DNA of 64,000 nucleotides from Staphylococcus hominis subsp. hominis (GCF_002901845.1 NZ_PPQE01000025.1:245658-309657), one strand, 5' to 3'; shown: positions 8,865 to 21,085, counted from the first letter of the stretch. The notes: generated by a model not told the origin, from the sequence alone. Program-made: numbers and translations.

Positions 8865-10196
8865 ATGACTCATATTCAATTAGATTATGGCAAAACGTTA
8901 GAATTTTTTGGTCAACATGAACTTGATCAACAAAAAGATATTGTAAAAACAATTCATAAAACGATTCATGAAGGAACGGGTGCTGGAAGCGACTTTTTAG
9001 GTTGGGTAAATTTACCTGAAGATTACGATAAAGAAGAGTTTTCTAGAATTCAAAAAGCAGCGAAACATATTCAATCGAATTCAGATGTATTGGTAGTTAT
9101 CGGAATTGGCGGTTCATATTTAGGTGCACGTGCTGCAATTGAAATGCTTACTTCATCTTTCCGTAACAATACAGAATATCCTGAAATTGTATTTGTAGGA
9201 AATCACTTATCTTCAAGTTATACACAAGAATTAGTGAATTACTTGTCTGATAAAGACTTTTCAGTAAATGTGATTTCTAAATCAGGCACAACGACTGAGC
9301 CTGCTGTAGCATTTAGATTGTTTAAACAATTAGTTGAAGAAAAATATGGTAAAGACGAAGCAAAAAAACGTATCTTTGCTACAACTGATAAAGCAAAAGG
9401 TGCATTGAAACAATTAGCAGATAATGAAAGTTATGAAACATTTGTTGTACCTGATGATGTAGGTGGTCGTTATTCAGTATTAACTGCGGTAGGATTATTA
9501 CCAATTGCAACTGCAGGTATTGATATTGAAGCAATTATGAATGGAGCAAATAAAGCTCGTAAAGAACTATCATCTGAAAATTTAGAAGAGAATATTGCAT
9601 ATCAATATGCAACAATTCGAAATGTTCTTTATAGTAAAGGTTATACAACTGAGATGTTAATTAACTACGAACCATCTATGCAGTACTTTAATGAATGGTG
9701 GAAACAGTTATACGGTGAATCTGAAGGTAAAGACTTTAAAGGTATTTATCCTTCAAGCGCAAACTATACTACTGATTTACATTCATTAGGTCAGTATGTT
9801 CAAGAAGGACGCCGTTTCTTATTTGAAACTGTTGTAAAAGTAAATCAACCTAAACATGATATTACAATTGAAAAAGATGATGACGATTTAGATGGCTTAA
9901 ATTATTTAGCTGGAAAAACAATCGATGAAGTTAATACAAAAGCATTTGAAGGTACATTATTAGCTCATACTGATGGTGGCGTTCCTAATATCGTTGTGAA
10001 TATCCCACGTTTAGATGAAGAAACATTCGGTTATGTCGTTTACTTCTTTGAATTAGCTTGTGCGATGAGTGGCTATCAATTAGGTGTTAATCCATTTAAC
10101 CAACCTGGCGTAGAAGCTTATAAACAAAATATGTTTGCTTTACTTGGTAAACCAGGTTATGAGGATAAGAAAAAAGAATTAGAAGAACGTTTATAA
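8865..10196 (+). CDS. pgi: Glucose-6-phosphate isomerase
   Basis: Pgi interconverts glucose-6-phosphate and fructose-6-phosphate in glycolysis and gluconeogenesis. The 443-residue length is that of the short Firmicute form. Visible marks are the sugar-phosphate loop [14 protein letters not shown], the [12 protein letters not shown] phosphate-binding segment, the family signature region [15 protein letters not shown], and the C-terminal [20 protein letters not shown] lies 8 bases before the ATG. The gene stands alone between divergent argG and a terminator-bearing repeat. Confidence 0.96.
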   Translation: MTHIQLDYGKTLEFFGQHELDQQKDIVKTIHKTIHEGTGAGSDFLGWVNLPEDYDKEEFSRIQKAAKHIQSNSDVLVVIGIGGSYLGARAAIEMLTSSFRNNTEYPEIVFVGNHLSSSYTQELVNYLSDKDFSVNVISKSGTTTEPAVAFRLFKQLVEEKYGKDEAKKRIFATTDKAKGALKQLADNESYETFVVPDDVGGRYSVLTAVGLLPIATAGIDIEAIMNGANKARKELSSENLEENIAYQYATIRNVLYSKGYTTEMLINYEPSMQYFNEWWKQLYGESEGKDFKGIYPSSANYTTDLHSLGQYVQEGRRFLFETVVKVNQPKHDITIEKDDDDLDGLNYLAGKTIDEVNTKAFEGTLLAHTDGGVPNIVVNIPRLDEETFGYVVYFFELACAMSGYQLGVNPFNQPGVEAYKQNMFALLGKPGYEDKKKELEERL

Positions 10197-10566
10197 TATC
10201 AACATAAATTTAAATAAAATAATCATTTAAAGCCTAGGACACGATGAGCTGTCTTAGGCATTTTTAATATATTGGCAGTCAATGACTCAATTGAATATAT
10301 ACTTATATCAATCTTTTTTAGCATATAGACTTTCATAAAAAGAAGTTTTTGTTTAACGTAAGATGGGGTCAAGAGAAAAGGATTGAATTCGTTGTGAATT
10401 CAGTCTCATTCTTTTTTAAAAGATTAATATGACTAATGTTAAATCTGTTATCTAGTACTTGTGACTGATTTCTTAGTGAATTAATAGTTTTTTTAAGAAA
10501 AGAGTGTAAAATAATTTTATACTCAATAGAGAATGATGAAATTTCAAGAAAGGATTTGATGATATA
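10197..10566 (+). repeat. Intergenic region after pgi: terminator plus copy A of a dispersed repeat
   Basis: GCCTAGGACA (10232-10241) pairs with TGTCTTAGGC (10250-10259) and runs into T5, a pgi terminator. The sequence from there to about 10370 aligns with 52951-53110 behind fabI: shared blocks include TGTCTTAG, the CAGT..ATGACT.AATTGAA stretch, TATCAA.CTTT, GACTTTCA or AACTTTCA, and TT.AACG.AA..TGGGG. A second hairpin, GATTGAATTC/GAATTCAGTC (10381-10405), with T6 follows. The rest up to 10566 is AT-rich leader of the next gene. Confidence 0.65.
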
Positions 10567-11139
10567 GTGTTTCATCAAATTGAACATTGGTTTAATGTGT
10601 TACAACAATTAGGATACTTTGCAGGTTTTATTATTCTCTATTTAAGAGCTATAATTCCTGTTTTTCCTTTAACTCTCTATGTCATCTTAAATGTTCATAT
10701 TTATGGTTTTATTACAGGAACTATTATTAGTTGGTTAGGGATCGTCGCTGGAACATTTACTGTATTTTATTTTTGTAGGAAATTCGTTGATACATCTTTT
10801 ATGCAAAGAGTTAAAGCAAAAAAAGGTGTGAAAAAACTCACACATTTTATAGATAAACAAGGACTTGTTCCTATTTTTATATTAATGTGTTTTCCATTTA
10901 CACCTAATACAGTAGTGAACTTTGTAGCTAGTTTTTCTCATATTAAAATGAAGAATTATTTTATTATTTTATTATTTTCAAAGCTTATTTCCATATCATT
11001 TTTAGCGGTGATGGGTAGAGAAGTGACTACATTTTTAACTCATCCTATAAGAGCAATTATTTTAATTATTGTTACTATAGTCATATGGTTTATTGGAAAA
11101 AGAGTTGAAAAACATTTTATGGGAACACATGAGGAGTGA
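10567..11139 (+). CDS. VTT/TVP38-DedA family membrane protein
   Basis: This is a 190-residue integral membrane protein with about five hydrophobic segments and the VTT (SNARE-associated) domain pattern, including FPLTLYVILN, a re-entrant-like glycine stretch (GFITGTIISWLGIVAGTF), and MCFPFTPNTVVNF with its conserved prolines. Family members are undecaprenyl-phosphate or phospholipid flippases/scramblases or uncharacterised; I do not assign a substrate. Translation appears to start at GTG 10567, with AAGAAAGGA ending 12 bases upstream. Its last codons GAG GAG TGA serve as the ribosome site for spsA four bases later, so it is co-transcribed with the signal peptidase genes, as in other staphylococci. 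Confidence 0.75.
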   Translation: MFHQIEHWFNVLQQLGYFAGFIILYLRAIIPVFPLTLYVILNVHIYGFITGTIISWLGIVAGTFTVFYFCRKFVDTSFMQRVKAKKGVKKLTHFIDKQGLVPIFILMCFPFTPNTVVNFVASFSHIKMKNYFIILLFSKLISISFLAVMGREVTTFLTHPIRAIILIIVTIVIWFIGKRVEKHFMGTHEE

Positions 11140-11143
11140 CATT

Positions 11144-11668
11144 TTGCGTCAAATTATAAGTACAAGTATATCCATTATTTTAGCAATTATTTTCGTGATG
11201 TTTATTCAAATTTTTTTACTAAGAAGCGCAATTGTTCATACTAATGAAATGGCCCCCACTCTAAATAAAAATGATTATATAATGATTAATAAATTGAAAG
11301 TGACATTTAATTTATTAAATGAAGGGGATATTATTATGTATCGGCATCATAATCAAATTCATTTTAGCCGTATTATTGGGAAAGCAGGCGAATCGATAGA
11401 AATAAGGCATGGTAAATTATATAAAGATGATAGACAAGTGAATAAATATTATGCTAAAAATAGAGATATTAATGATTTCGCATTACGAGATTTAGAAAAT
11501 ACTGATGGGGATATTATTCCACCTGACTCATTTTTAGTGTTGAATGATCATAGTAATACATTAACTGATTCGAGAAGATATGGATTAATTAAAAAAAGTG
11601 ATGTTATAGGAAATGTATGTCTAAGATATTATCCTTTTAGATCATTCAACTATGAGTTTAATAAATAG
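11144..11668 (+). CDS. spsA: Signal peptidase I homologue without catalytic residues
   Basis: This S26-family protein (174 residues) has one N-terminal membrane segment and the signal peptidase beta-fold, including LNDHSNTLTDSRRYGLI. In the active paralogue next door the catalytic pair is S36 in GDSMDPTL and K77 in YVKRVIG. Here the matching sites read TNEMAPTL (Glu35) and HFSRIIG (Ser75), so both nucleophile and general base are missing. S. aureus SpsA is likewise regarded as inactive. I chose the TTG at 11144: GAGGAG sits 8 bases ahead and the length then equals the S. aureus protein. An accessory or regulatory role is possible but unproven. Confidence 0.88.
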   Translation: MRQIISTSISIILAIIFVMFIQIFLLRSAIVHTNEMAPTLNKNDYIMINKLKVTFNLLNEGDIIMYRHHNQIHFSRIIGKAGESIEIRHGKLYKDDRQVNKYYAKNRDINDFALRDLENTDGDIIPPDSFLVLNDHSNTLTDSRRYGLIKKSDVIGNVCLRYYPFRSFNYEFNK

Positions 11669-11682
11669 ATGAGGTGTTATAT

Positions 11683-12249
11683 TTGAAAAAAGAAATAACA
11701 GAATGGATTGTTGCGATAGCTGTAGGTTTATTGCTCGTATGGCTTGTAGTCACTTTTGTTGCCAAATCCTATACAATAAAAGGTGACTCAATGGATCCAA
11801 CATTAAAAGATGGGCAACATGTGATGGTTAACATTTTAGGTTATAAGGTAGGAAACATAAAAAAAGGAAATGTTATTGTCTTCCATGCTAATCAATCTGA
11901 TGACTATGTTAAAAGAGTAATAGGCGTACCAGGAGATAGTGTGACATATAAAAAAGATCAGCTATATATTAATGGGAAAAAGGTAAATGAGCCTTACTTA
12001 GACTATAATGAAAAACATAAACAAGGAGAGTACATTACAGGATCTTTTGAAACTAAGGATCTTCTTAATGCTCATCCTAACTCTAACGTTATTCCTAAAA
12101 ATAAATACTTAGTATTAGGAGATAACCGTGAAGTTAGTAAAGATAGTAGAGCGTTTGGATTAATAGATAAACAACAAATCGTCGGTAAAGTATCATTTAG
12201 ATTTTGGCCATTAAATAATTTTAAATTTAATTTTAATCCAGATAAGTAG
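11683..12249 (+). CDS. spsB: Type I signal peptidase
   Basis: SpsB removes signal peptides from secreted proteins at the outer face of the membrane and is essential in S. aureus. The 188-residue protein has a single N-terminal anchor (residues 8-27), the catalytic serine S36 in YTIKGDSMDPTL, the catalytic lysine K77 in DDYVKRVIGVPGDS, and the box-E motif LGDNREVSKDSRAFG. The TTG at 11683, with GAGGTG 7 bases ahead, reproduces the exact S36/K77 numbering of the S. aureus enzyme; an in-frame GTG at 11674 overlaps that ribosome site. It follows spsA by 14 bases and ends at a strong terminator. Confidence 0.96.
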   Translation: MKKEITEWIVAIAVGLLLVWLVVTFVAKSYTIKGDSMDPTLKDGQHVMVNILGYKVGNIKKGNVIVFHANQSDDYVKRVIGVPGDSVTYKKDQLYINGKKVNEPYLDYNEKHKQGEYITGSFETKDLLNAHPNSNVIPKNKYLVLGDNREVSKDSRAFGLIDKQQIVGKVSFRFWPLNNFKFNFNPDK

Positions 12250-12264
12250 GATATCAATTTAAAA

Positions 12265-12312
12265 TAAAAGTAGAATGTCAATTCAGGTGAATTCGCATTC
12301 TACTTTTATTTT
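12265..12312 (+). terminator. Terminator after spsB
   Basis: TAAAAGTAGAATG (12265-12277) pairs with CATTCTACTTTTA (12296-12308), with an inner AATTC/GAATT stem capping the hairpin. Confidence 0.85.
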
Positions 12313-12376
12313 ATCTACTTTACTTTTTAAGAACGTATGTTCCGTGGTAAAATGAGTTTAAAGGAGCGTGTAGATA

Positions 12377-15300
12377 ATGGAATTAAATACATATCTTGGA
12401 AGAGCTGGTACCGGTAAATCGTATCATATGATTAAAAATATTAAACAACAAATGAAAGAAAATCCTCTTGGAGATCCTATCATTTTAATTGCACCTACCC
12501 AAAGTACGTTTCAATTGGAGCAATCTTTCGTAAATGATCGAGAGTTAAATGGGAGTTTAAGAACGGAAGTTTTACATTTTGAGCGTTTGAGCTATAGAAT
12601 CTTTCAAGAACTCGGAGGATTAACTGAAACACGTTTAACTAAAGCAGCTATTGAAATGATGATATTCAATATCGTTCAACAACACAAATCAGAAATGAAA
12701 TTATATCAATCTCAAGCAGATTATTATGGTTTTAGTGAAAAATTAAGTGAACAAATCCAAGATTTTAAGAAATATTCTGTAACACCTCATCAACTTGATT
12801 TATTTTTAGAAGATAATGAATTACAAACAAGAACCCGACATAAACTAGAAGATATTTCGCTTATTTATCATTATTTTGAAGAACGATTAAATGGAGAATT
12901 TATTACCGCTGAAGACAGTCTTAATTATTTTATTGAAATAATGCACAAATCTGAGTGGATTAAGCATGCTGATATTTATATAGATGGATTTTATAACTTT
13001 TCAACGCTTGAATATCAAATTATTAAAGCATTAGTACAAAATGCTAAACAAGTTACTATATTATTAACTACAAATGGTAATGAAGATCACTTTAGTATGT
13101 TTAGAAAACCTTCTGACGTACTTATTCACTTAAAAGAAATTGCAAATGAATTACATATACCTTTAAATGAACATTATTTTACAACACCATATCGTTTCAA
13201 AAATAAGGATTTATTACAATTAGAACAACAATTTGACGCACTTCAAGTTAATCCAACTCAATCCCATGGTTATATTGATTTACTTGAGTCATCGAATATG
13301 AGAGAAGAAGTTAATGAAATAGCACGACGTATTATTAAAGATACACGTGATAAACACTTTAGATATCAAGATATTGCAATTTTATATAGAGATGAAACAT
13401 ATGCCTATCTATTTGAATCTATTTTGCCACAATATGATATTCCTTATAATATTGATACTAAAAAATCGATGACACATCATCCTATAATGGAAATGATACG
13501 TTCTTTATTAGAAGTTATCCAAAGTAATATGGGACTTAGTCCAATGATGAGACTATTTAAAACCAATATTTTATCTAATCAATTTAAAAATAGTAGTTAC
13601 TTAATTGATCTATTAGAAAACTTTGTCATTGAACGAGGTATTTACGGTAAAAAATGGTTAGATGATAAATTGTTTAATATCGATAATTTTACAAAAATGG
13701 GACGTAAAGCGCATCAATTAACTGAAGAAGAAAAAGAAGCATTTGAAGACGTCGTACGCTTAAAGGATGATGTTGTAAATAAAATACTTCGTTTTGAGAA
13801 AGCCATGCTTCACTCTAAAAATGTTAGAGATTATGCAACTGCATTTTATGAAACAATGGAAGCTTTTGATTTGCCTAAATATTTAATGGCCCACCGTGAT
13901 GAACTAGACTTAAAAGGAGACCATGAGAAAGCAGAAGAAATTGACCAATTATGGAATGGATTAATACAAATATTAGATGATTTAGTCACAGTATTTGAAG
14001 AAGAAGAAATGAGTTTAAATCGATTCTTAGAAGTATTTGACATTGGACTTGAGCAACTTGAATTTGTAATGATTCCTCAAACATTGGATCAAGTTAGCAT
14101 AGGGACTATGGATTTAGCAAAAGTTGATAATAAAAAACATGTTTATATGGTTGGGATGAATGATGGAGTGATGCCACAGCCCTTGTCATCTTCAAGCTTA
14201 ATCACTGATGAAGAAAAACGTTTGTTAGAGGAACGGGGAAGTGTTGAATTAAGTCCAACCTCTGATATCTTACAAATGGATGAAGCATTTGTATGCTACA
14301 TTGCTATGACACGTGCATGTGAACAAATGACTTTTTCATATAGTCTTATGGGGATGCAAGGAGATGAAAAAGAGAAAAGTCCATTTTTAAATCAGATTCA
14401 AGCACTGTTCAGTAATTTGGATATCAAAAATATTCATTATCTTCATCATGCTTATCCTCTTACATTAATGGAACATCCACATCAAACTAAAATTCATTTA
14501 TTTGAAGCATTGAAATCGTGGTTGGAAGAAGAAGCGGTAGCAGATACGTGGCTTGATGCTTATAAAGTTATAAGTGAAAATGAAGAATTAAATGACAGTA
14601 TAAACTATTTATCAACAGCTTTAACATATGATAATGAAACCATTCAACTCACACCACAATTGTCAGAAGCATTATATGGAACGTCTATTAATGCTAGTGT
14701 TTCACGATTTGAAGGTTATAATGATTGCCCATTCCAACATTATGCTACTTACGGCCTTCGTCTAAATGAACGTACCAAATATCAACTTGAAAGTTTTGAT
14801 TTAGGTAATATTTTTCATAATGCTTTAAAATATATTTCGGATAAAGTAAATGGAGAATTTAGTCAATTGGATAATCAGAAAATCCATGCACTTACTGAAG
14901 AAGCTCTACAACATGTCTTACCACAAGTGCAATTTAATTTAATGGATTCCAATGCATATTATCGTTATGTATCTAAACGTATAGGTGTCATTGTTGAAAG
15001 TACGTTAAAGGCACTTCGTTATCAAAATGAGAATACAAAATTTAGACCAAAACGTTTTGAAACTGCTTTTAGAAAGAAACCAAGAACGGAAGAAGAGTTG
15101 ATTGCACATCCCTTAATGACGACACAAGGGATACCGATTCATATTCGTGGACAAATTGATCGTATCGATGCTTATACAAAAAATAATACAAGTTTTGTAA
15201 ATATTATAGATTATAAATCATCTAATCATAGCGCCAATTTAAATTTGAAAAAAGTTTATTATGGTAAACAGATGCAAATGATGACGTATATGGATATCGT

Positions 15301-15865
15301 ATTACAAAATTCAGAGCGGCTTGGTTTAAGTTCAGAGGTTAAACCAGGTGGATTGTTATATTTCCACATTCATGATGAACGTTTGAAATTTGAAAAATGG
15401 GGCGATTTAACTGAAGAGGCATTGAATAAGGAAAATATTAATCAAGCTATTCTAAAAGAATATAAATTAAAAGGATTAATCAATAGTGATGCTGAAGTTA
15501 TAGATGCTATGGATATAAGACTTAACGAGATATCTAAATCAGATATTGTACCCGTGACATTAAAAAAAGATGGAGGTATTAGTGCACGGGGAAGCCAAGT
15601 TGCTGATGAAACAACGATTCATAAATTTATTCAACACAATAAAAATAATTTTATTGAGACTGCTTCAAATATTATGGATGGTCACACAGAAGTAGCTCCA
15701 CTTAAATTTGAAGACAAATTACCATGTGAATTTTGTAGTTTCCAGTCAGTATGTCACGTAGATAGTCTTATTGATAGTAAACATTATCGCCATGTAGATG
15801 AATCGATTAATCCAATTCAAGCAATTCAAGAGGTCGAATTAGAAAGCGGTGAGGACAATGAATAA
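12377..15865 (+). CDS. addB: AddAB (RexAB) helicase-nuclease subunit B
   Basis: AddB is the Chi-recognising, nuclease-bearing subunit of the AddAB complex that resects double-strand breaks for RecA. The 1162-residue protein has a Walker A loop at the N-terminus (LGRAGTGKS, residues 7-15), an inactivated helicase-like body, and a C-terminal RecB-family nuclease with [20 protein letters not shown] and the catalytic IIDYKSS. An iron-sulfur cluster is expected from the cysteine in NDCPFQHYA and the late trio [16 protein letters not shown] precedes the ATG. The last eight bases (ATGAATAA) overlap the start of addA, coupling the two subunits. Confidence 0.95.
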   Translation: MELNTYLGRAGTGKSYHMIKNIKQQMKENPLGDPIILIAPTQSTFQLEQSFVNDRELNGSLRTEVLHFERLSYRIFQELGGLTETRLTKAAIEMMIFNIVQQHKSEMKLYQSQADYYGFSEKLSEQIQDFKKYSVTPHQLDLFLEDNELQTRTRHKLEDISLIYHYFEERLNGEFITAEDSLNYFIEIMHKSEWIKHADIYIDGFYNFSTLEYQIIKALVQNAKQVTILLTTNGNEDHFSMFRKPSDVLIHLKEIANELHIPLNEHYFTTPYRFKNKDLLQLEQQFDALQVNPTQSHGYIDLLESSNMREEVNEIARRIIKDTRDKHFRYQDIAILYRDETYAYLFESILPQYDIPYNIDTKKSMTHHPIMEMIRSLLEVIQSNMGLSPMMRLFKTNILSNQFKNSSYLIDLLENFVIERGIYGKKWLDDKLFNIDNFTKMGRKAHQLTEEEKEAFEDVVRLKDDVVNKILRFEKAMLHSKNVRDYATAFYETMEAFDLPKYLMAHRDELDLKGDHEKAEEIDQLWNGLIQILDDLVTVFEEEEMSLNRFLEVFDIGLEQLEFVMIPQTLDQVSIGTMDLAKVDNKKHVYMVGMNDGVMPQPLSSSSLITDEEKRLLEERGSVELSPTSDILQMDEAFVCYIAMTRACEQMTFSYSLMGMQGDEKEKSPFLNQIQALFSNLDIKNIHYLHHAYPLTLMEHPHQTKIHLFEALKSWLEEEAVADTWLDAYKVISENEELNDSINYLSTALTYDNETIQLTPQLSEALYGTSINASVSRFEGYNDCPFQHYATYGLRLNERTKYQLESFDLGNIFHNALKYISDKVNGEFSQLDNQKIHALTEEALQHVLPQVQFNLMDSNAYYRYVSKRIGVIVESTLKALRYQNENTKFRPKRFETAFRKKPRTEEELIAHPLMTTQGIPIHIRGQIDRIDAYTKNNTSFVNIIDYKSSNHSANLNLKKVYYGKQMQMMTYMDIVLQNSERLGLSSEVKPGGLLYFHIHDERLKFEKWGDLTEEALNKENINQAILKEYKLKGLINSDAEVIDAMDIRLNEISKSDIVPVTLKKDGGISARGSQVADETTIHKFIQHNKNNFIETASNIMDGHTEVAPLKFEDKLPCEFCSFQSVCHVDSLIDSKHYRHVDESINPIQAIQEVELESGEDNE

Positions 15866-18800
15866 TATTCCAGTAAAACCTAAAGATGCACAATGGACGG
15901 ATGCACAATGGAACAGTATATATGCAAAAGGGCAAGATATACTAGTTGCAGCAGCTGCTGGCTCAGGAAAAACAGCTGTTCTAGTTGAACGTATTATTCA
16001 AAAAATCTTAAAAGATGAAGTAGATGTTGATAAATTACTTGTAGTGACATTTACGAACTTAAGTGCTAGAGAGATGAAACATCGTGTAGAACAACGTATT
16101 CAACAAGCTTCATTAGAGGATCCTAAGAATGAACACTTAAAAAGTCAACGTATAAAAATACATCAAGCTCAAATTTCTACACTGCATAGTTTTTGTTTAA
16201 AAGTGATTCAACAACATTATGATGTTATCCAACTAGACCCTAATTTTAGAACGATTAGTGAAGTTGAAAATGTACTTTTATTAGAGCAATCAATTGATGA
16301 AGTACTAGAACATCATTATGAAGATCCTGATATTGAATTTTTGACTTTAGTCGAACAACTATCAAATGATAGAAATGACGATAGATTTAGAGAAATTTTA
16401 AAACGATTTTATTATTTTAGTATAGCTAATCCTTCACCATTTAAATGGTTAGATTCATTAGTCGATCCTTACGAGAATGATGAGAAGCAACAAGACTACC
16501 TTAAAGAATTAAAAATACTAGCAGAAATATATATGAAAGCAGCATTTGACTCACTTCTTGAAGCAGAAAATCTTTTATCCCATTGTAATGCTGTTGAAAA
16601 ACATTTAGAAGTTGTCCAAAGAGAGAAAATGATATGCCAAAGAATATTAGAAGATGGTGTTTTGAATAGAGATGCACTTCTTAATCATACACCTGAAAAG
16701 TTTCCACAAATGTCATCAAAAATAAAAAAAGAAAATGAAGATTTAGAGACACTTGAAGATATTAAATCTTTCTATAAAGAATATAATGAAACCATTCAAA
16801 ATGTAAAAAATAAATATTTAATGCGTTCAGTAGATGAACTTAAAGACGATATGAAACAGTTAGCGCCTCGGATAAAATATTTAGTTCAAATCATTAAAGA
16901 TATCATTAATGATTTTGCTAAGAAAAAACGTAGTAGAAATGTACTAGATTTTGCAGATTATGAACATTTTGCCTTACAAATATTAACAGATGAAAACGGG
17001 ACGCCTTCTACTATCGCTAAAGAGTATCGTCATCAATTTGAAGAAATACTTATTGATGAATATCAAGATACCAATCAGGTACAAGAGGCAATTATATCTA
17101 CTATCAAACGTGGTGATGAATTAGATGGCAACTTATTTATGGTGGGAGATGTAAAGCAATCTATTTATAAGTTTAGACAAGCGGATCCTACATTGTTTAT
17201 GAGTAAATATCATCGATTCACTAAAGAAGGGCAACAAACAGGACTTCGAATTGACTTATCTAATAACTTCCGCTCAAGAAAGGAAGTACTTTCAACGACT
17301 AATTATCTTTTTGATCATATGATGGATGAATCGGTTGGAGAAATTAATTATGATGCCGATGCACGTTTATATTTCGGAGCTCATTATTATCCAGAAAAAG
17401 CAATGCCACTCGAATTACATGCACTTATTAAATCTGAAAATGAGGACATAGATTTAGATAGACAGGAACAAGAAGCATATTATGTAGTTGAACAAGTAAA
17501 ACATATCCTTGACAATAAACTCGTTTACGATGCGAAAAACAATGCCTATCGTAAAGCAACTTATAAAGATATTGTTATTTTAGAACGTGGAATGAGTAAT
17601 GCTAGACGTTTGCAAAAAGTATTTAAAGATAATAATATTCCGTTCCATGTTAATAGTAAGGAAGGTTATTTTGAACAAACGGAAGTACGACTAGTACTAT
17701 CGTTTCTTAGAACGATTGATAACCCATTGCAAGATATTTATCTAGTTGGGTTAATGCGCTCTGTCATTTATCAATTTACTGAAGATGAACTTGCTGAAAT
17801 TCGAGTAGTCAGTTCAAACGATGATTACTTTTATCAATCAATTTTACACTATATAAAATATGATCAAGCTAACGCACAATTAGTTAATAAATTACGTCGT
17901 TTTATTGAAGATATACATTTATATCAAGATTATGGGCAAACACATCCTGTGTATCAGTTAATTGATAAGTTCTATAATGATCATTATGTCATTCAATATT
18001 TTAGTGGACTGATTGGTGGTAAAGGCAGACGCGCTAATCTTTTTGGATTGTTTAATAAAGCAATAGAATTTGAAAATTCTACGTTTAGAGGACTTTATCA
18101 ATTTATAAGATTTATCGATGAATTGATAGAGCGTAAAAAAGATTTTGGTGAAGAAAATGTGATAGGACCTAATGATAATGTAGTTCGAATGATGACAATT
18201 CATAGTAGTAAAGGTTTAGAGTTTCCATATGTTATTTATTCTGGTCTTTCTAAGAATTTTAATAAAGAAGATATTCGGAAACCTTTAGTATTAAATCAAA
18301 AATATGGTTTAGGAATGGAGTACTATGATTTAACAGACAATATTTCTTATCCATCACTTTCATCTGTAGTTGTTAAATCATTAACAGAAAAAGAATTGAT
18401 TTCTGAAGAGATGCGTTTAATGTATGTGGCATTAACTCGTGCAAAAGAACAGCTCATTCTAATCGGAACGGTAGATAAAGAAGAAAAGTTAAGAAAGTAT
18501 GAACGTTTGCCTATTTCAAATCAACTCATTGCACTTCATAAAAGATTATCAGTAGAACGACCTTTTAATCTGGTATATAGTATTTTAGCGAAACACTTAT
18601 CTCAATCTATCACATCTGATTATCAATTTGAGACATCTATCAATCAATTAGATGACAGTTTGAAACCATATGTAGATTTGAAAATTATTCATTTCGATGA
18701 ATTATCTTTAATAAGCGATTCAAATGAGACATTACATCGAACTATCAATGATATTGAAGAAGAGGCTCCGAATAATAAAGAAAACGAACAACAAATGATT

Positions 18801-19523
18801 CATCAATTAACGTTTAAGTATCCATTTATAAAAAATACTCAAAAGCCATCAAAACAATCTGTATCTGAATTAAAACGTCAATTAGAAACTAAAGAAGATG
18901 GAACAAGTTACGATAGAGTAAGACAATATCGCATTGGTGCTTATACTTATGAACGTCCTAAATTCTTAAGACAAGAAAGAAAACGTAAAGCTAATGAAAT
19001 TGGTACATTGATGCATACCGTTATGCAGCATCTTCCATTTAGAGAACAACGATTAACTGAAACAGAGTTAGATGACTATATTCATATGTTAATTGATCAA
19101 CACATTATTGAAGAAGACGCTAAAAAAGATATCCAATTTGAAAGAATTATGGAATTTATTCGTAGTGACTTATATATGAAAATTGCACAAGCTGATGAAG
19201 TATACAGAGAGTTACCATTTGTAGTTAACCAAGCACGTGTAGATGAAATACCAGATTTAGATGAAGATGTCTCCATTATCCAAGGTATGATTGATTTGAT
19301 TTTTATTAAAGATAACCAATATTATTTTGTAGATTACAAAACAGACGCTTTTAATCGAAGAAGAGGGATGACGGATCAAGAAATTGGAATACAATTACGT
19401 GATAAGTATAAAATTCAAATGAAATATTACAAAAACACCTTAGAAACAATACTAAATAAAAGAGTGAACGGCTATTTATATTTCTTCCAATTCGGTGAAA
19501 TGAGCATTGAAGATGGTTTATAA
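15858..19523 (+). CDS. addA: AddAB (RexAB) helicase-nuclease subunit A
   Basis: AddA is the 3'-5' UvrD-like motor and second nuclease of AddAB. In 1221 residues one sees motif [13 protein letters not shown] (residues 32-43), motif Ia [12 protein letters not shown], motif [13 protein letters not shown], motif [18 protein letters not shown], motif [12 protein letters not shown] and [12 protein letters not shown], then a C-terminal nuclease with [21 protein letters not shown] and [10 protein letters not shown] start at ATG 15858 (MNNIPVKP), which matches relatives; a GTG nine bases earlier is in frame but has no better ribosome site. It overlaps addB by eight bases. No obvious terminator follows. 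Confidence 0.95.
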   Translation: MNNIPVKPKDAQWTDAQWNSIYAKGQDILVAAAAGSGKTAVLVERIIQKILKDEVDVDKLLVVTFTNLSAREMKHRVEQRIQQASLEDPKNEHLKSQRIKIHQAQISTLHSFCLKVIQQHYDVIQLDPNFRTISEVENVLLLEQSIDEVLEHHYEDPDIEFLTLVEQLSNDRNDDRFREILKRFYYFSIANPSPFKWLDSLVDPYENDEKQQDYLKELKILAEIYMKAAFDSLLEAENLLSHCNAVEKHLEVVQREKMICQRILEDGVLNRDALLNHTPEKFPQMSSKIKKENEDLETLEDIKSFYKEYNETIQNVKNKYLMRSVDELKDDMKQLAPRIKYLVQIIKDIINDFAKKKRSRNVLDFADYEHFALQILTDENGTPSTIAKEYRHQFEEILIDEYQDTNQVQEAIISTIKRGDELDGNLFMVGDVKQSIYKFRQADPTLFMSKYHRFTKEGQQTGLRIDLSNNFRSRKEVLSTTNYLFDHMMDESVGEINYDADARLYFGAHYYPEKAMPLELHALIKSENEDIDLDRQEQEAYYVVEQVKHILDNKLVYDAKNNAYRKATYKDIVILERGMSNARRLQKVFKDNNIPFHVNSKEGYFEQTEVRLVLSFLRTIDNPLQDIYLVGLMRSVIYQFTEDELAEIRVVSSNDDYFYQSILHYIKYDQANAQLVNKLRRFIEDIHLYQDYGQTHPVYQLIDKFYNDHYVIQYFSGLIGGKGRRANLFGLFNKAIEFENSTFRGLYQFIRFIDELIERKKDFGEENVIGPNDNVVRMMTIHSSKGLEFPYVIYSGLSKNFNKEDIRKPLVLNQKYGLGMEYYDLTDNISYPSLSSVVVKSLTEKELISEEMRLMYVALTRAKEQLILIGTVDKEEKLRKYERLPISNQLIALHKRLSVERPFNLVYSILAKHLSQSITSDYQFETSINQLDDSLKPYVDLKIIHFDELSLISDSNETLHRTINDIEEEAPNNKENEQQMIHQLTFKYPFIKNTQKPSKQSVSELKRQLETKEDGTSYDRVRQYRIGAYTYERPKFLRQERKRKANEIGTLMHTVMQHLPFREQRLTETELDDYIHMLIDQHIIEEDAKKDIQFERIMEFIRSDLYMKIAQADEVYRELPFVVNQARVDEIPDLDEDVSIIQGMIDLIFIKDNQYYFVDYKTDAFNRRRGMTDQEIGIQLRDKYKIQMKYYKNTLETILNKRVNGYLYFFQFGEMSIEDGL

Positions 19524-19649
19524 TATCAATCTTATTTTATTTTAGAAAAGATGCGCCAAATTTCTAAAATTTCAGACATATATATTTGTTATTTATTAAT
19601 AATTAAAGTTATAATATGAAATAAGATATAGATGAGGAGTTGATAATGA

Positions 19650-20555
19650 ATGAAATTTTTATCATTCAAATACAATAACGCTGAATCATATGGCGTTAAA
19701 GTAAAGCGTGAAGACGCTGTATGGGATTTAAAACAAATTTTTGCTGAATTTGGTGAAGGAGACTTCCATCCACAAACGTTACTTGAAGGTTTACAACAAA
19801 ATCAAACACTCGATTTCCAAGAACAAGTACGTAAAGCAGTAGTAGCTGTTGAAAATAGTGGAAAAGCAGATCAGTATAAATTCTCATTTAATGATATTGA
19901 ATTTTTACCTCCTGTAACACCACCGAACAATGTTATTGCTTTTGGCCGTAACTATAAAGATCATGCTTCTGAGTTAAATCATGAAGTGCAACGTTTATAT
20001 GTGTTCACTAAAGCAGCTTCTTCTTTAACTGGTGATAACGCAACAATTCCAAATCATAAAGATATTACAGATCAGTTAGATTACGAAGGTGAATTAGGTA
20101 TTGTTATCGGTAAACATGGCGAAAAGATTCCTAAAGGCTTAGCACTAGATTATGTTTATGGCTATACCATTATTAACGATATTACAGACCGCACTGCTCA
20201 AAATGCACAAGATCAAGCATTCTTATCTAAAAGTTTAACAGGTGGTTGCCCAATGGGACCATATATTGTTACTAAAGATGAATTACCTACTCCAGAAAAT
20301 GTTAATATTGTCACTAAAGTAAATAATGAAATTCGCCAAGATGGAAATACTAGTCAAATGATTAATAAAATTGATGACTTAATTCAAGAAATTTCTAAAT
20401 ATGTTGCTTTACATCCAGGCGATATCATTGCAACCGGTACCCCAGCGGGTGTAGGAGCTGGATTACAACCACCAAAATTCTTACAACCAGGTGATGAAGT
20501 TAAAGTCACTATTGATAACATTGGTACTTTGACAACTTATATTGCCAAACAATAA
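19650..20555 (+). CDS. Fumarylacetoacetate hydrolase family protein
   Basis: This 301-residue protein belongs to the FAH superfamily, whose members hydrolyse or decarboxylate beta-diketo acids such as acylpyruvates or oxaloacetate, using a Mg2+ or Mn2+ held by acidic residues. The metal-binding pattern is visible as [12 protein letters not shown], then NDITDRTAQ and GTPAGVGAG near the end; an N-terminal domain of about 80 residues precedes it. GAGGAG lies 10 bases ahead of the ATG. Staphylococcal orthologues occupy the same site after addA and have no firmly known substrate. It is followed by a hairpin-like run and the UPF0344 gene. Confidence 0.85.
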   Translation: MKFLSFKYNNAESYGVKVKREDAVWDLKQIFAEFGEGDFHPQTLLEGLQQNQTLDFQEQVRKAVVAVENSGKADQYKFSFNDIEFLPPVTPPNNVIAFGRNYKDHASELNHEVQRLYVFTKAASSLTGDNATIPNHKDITDQLDYEGELGIVIGKHGEKIPKGLALDYVYGYTIINDITDRTAQNAQDQAFLSKSLTGGCPMGPYIVTKDELPTPENVNIVTKVNNEIRQDGNTSQMINKIDDLIQEISKYVALHPGDIIATGTPAGVGAGLQPPKFLQPGDEVKVTIDNIGTLTTYIAKQ

Positions 20556-20681
20556 TGCTAGTTATGTTTAAAGCGAGAGAAGCTAAGGCTTCTCTTCTTT
20601 TTTAATTTTAATACTTAAAAAGTGAAAATGTGTTATGATAATTGAAAGAAAATGATTATAAATATTGGAGGGAATCAAGTT

Positions 20682-21083
20682 TTGTTACATATGCATATTG
20701 TAAGTTGGGTTTTAACCATTGTGTTATACATTATTGCATTTTTACACATTTCAAAATCACAAGGACCAACACCAACTTTTAAATCATTACATATGGGGCT
20801 TAGAGTCTTTATGCTCCTTACATTATTCTCAGGATTCTGGGAATTAATTGAAGAGTTTATGGCAGCGAGTCATGGTGAGGGTGGCAACCACATGCTTCTT
20901 ACTTTAAAAATGTTATGTGGCTTAGGTGTTGTTGCTTTAATGGAAGTATCATTAGCTAAAAGAAAAAAACATGCACCTAGTCATGGCTTATTTTGGGCAA
21001 CAATTATTTTAATTATTATTACTATGGCTCTTGGAATTATCTTACCATGGGGCCCATTATCTAAAATGTTCGGTTTAAGTTAA
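20682..21083 (+). CDS. UPF0344 (YisL-like) membrane protein
   Basis: A 133-residue protein with four hydrophobic helices, beginning [12 protein letters not shown] and containing [23 protein letters not shown], which is the recognisable UPF0344/YisL signature. The family has no assigned function. The start is TTG at 20682: GGAGGG lies 9 bases ahead, whereas an ATG 30 bases upstream in frame has no ribosome site and would add a non-conserved prefix. It ends at a strong bidirectional terminator, with the CoA-disulfide reductase gene converging from the other side. Confidence 0.82.
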   Translation: MLHMHIVSWVLTIVLYIIAFLHISKSQGPTPTFKSLHMGLRVFMLLTLFSGFWELIEEFMAASHGEGGNHMLLTLKMLCGLGVVALMEVSLAKRKKHAPSHGLFWATIILIIITMALGIILPWGPLSKMFGLS

Positions 21084-21085
21084 GT

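Noticed and set aside
10369..10587. Minus-strand 72-codon frame in the pgi-VTT gap
   Set aside because: It crosses hairpins and the dispersed repeat, has no ribosome site, and overlaps the VTT gene start.
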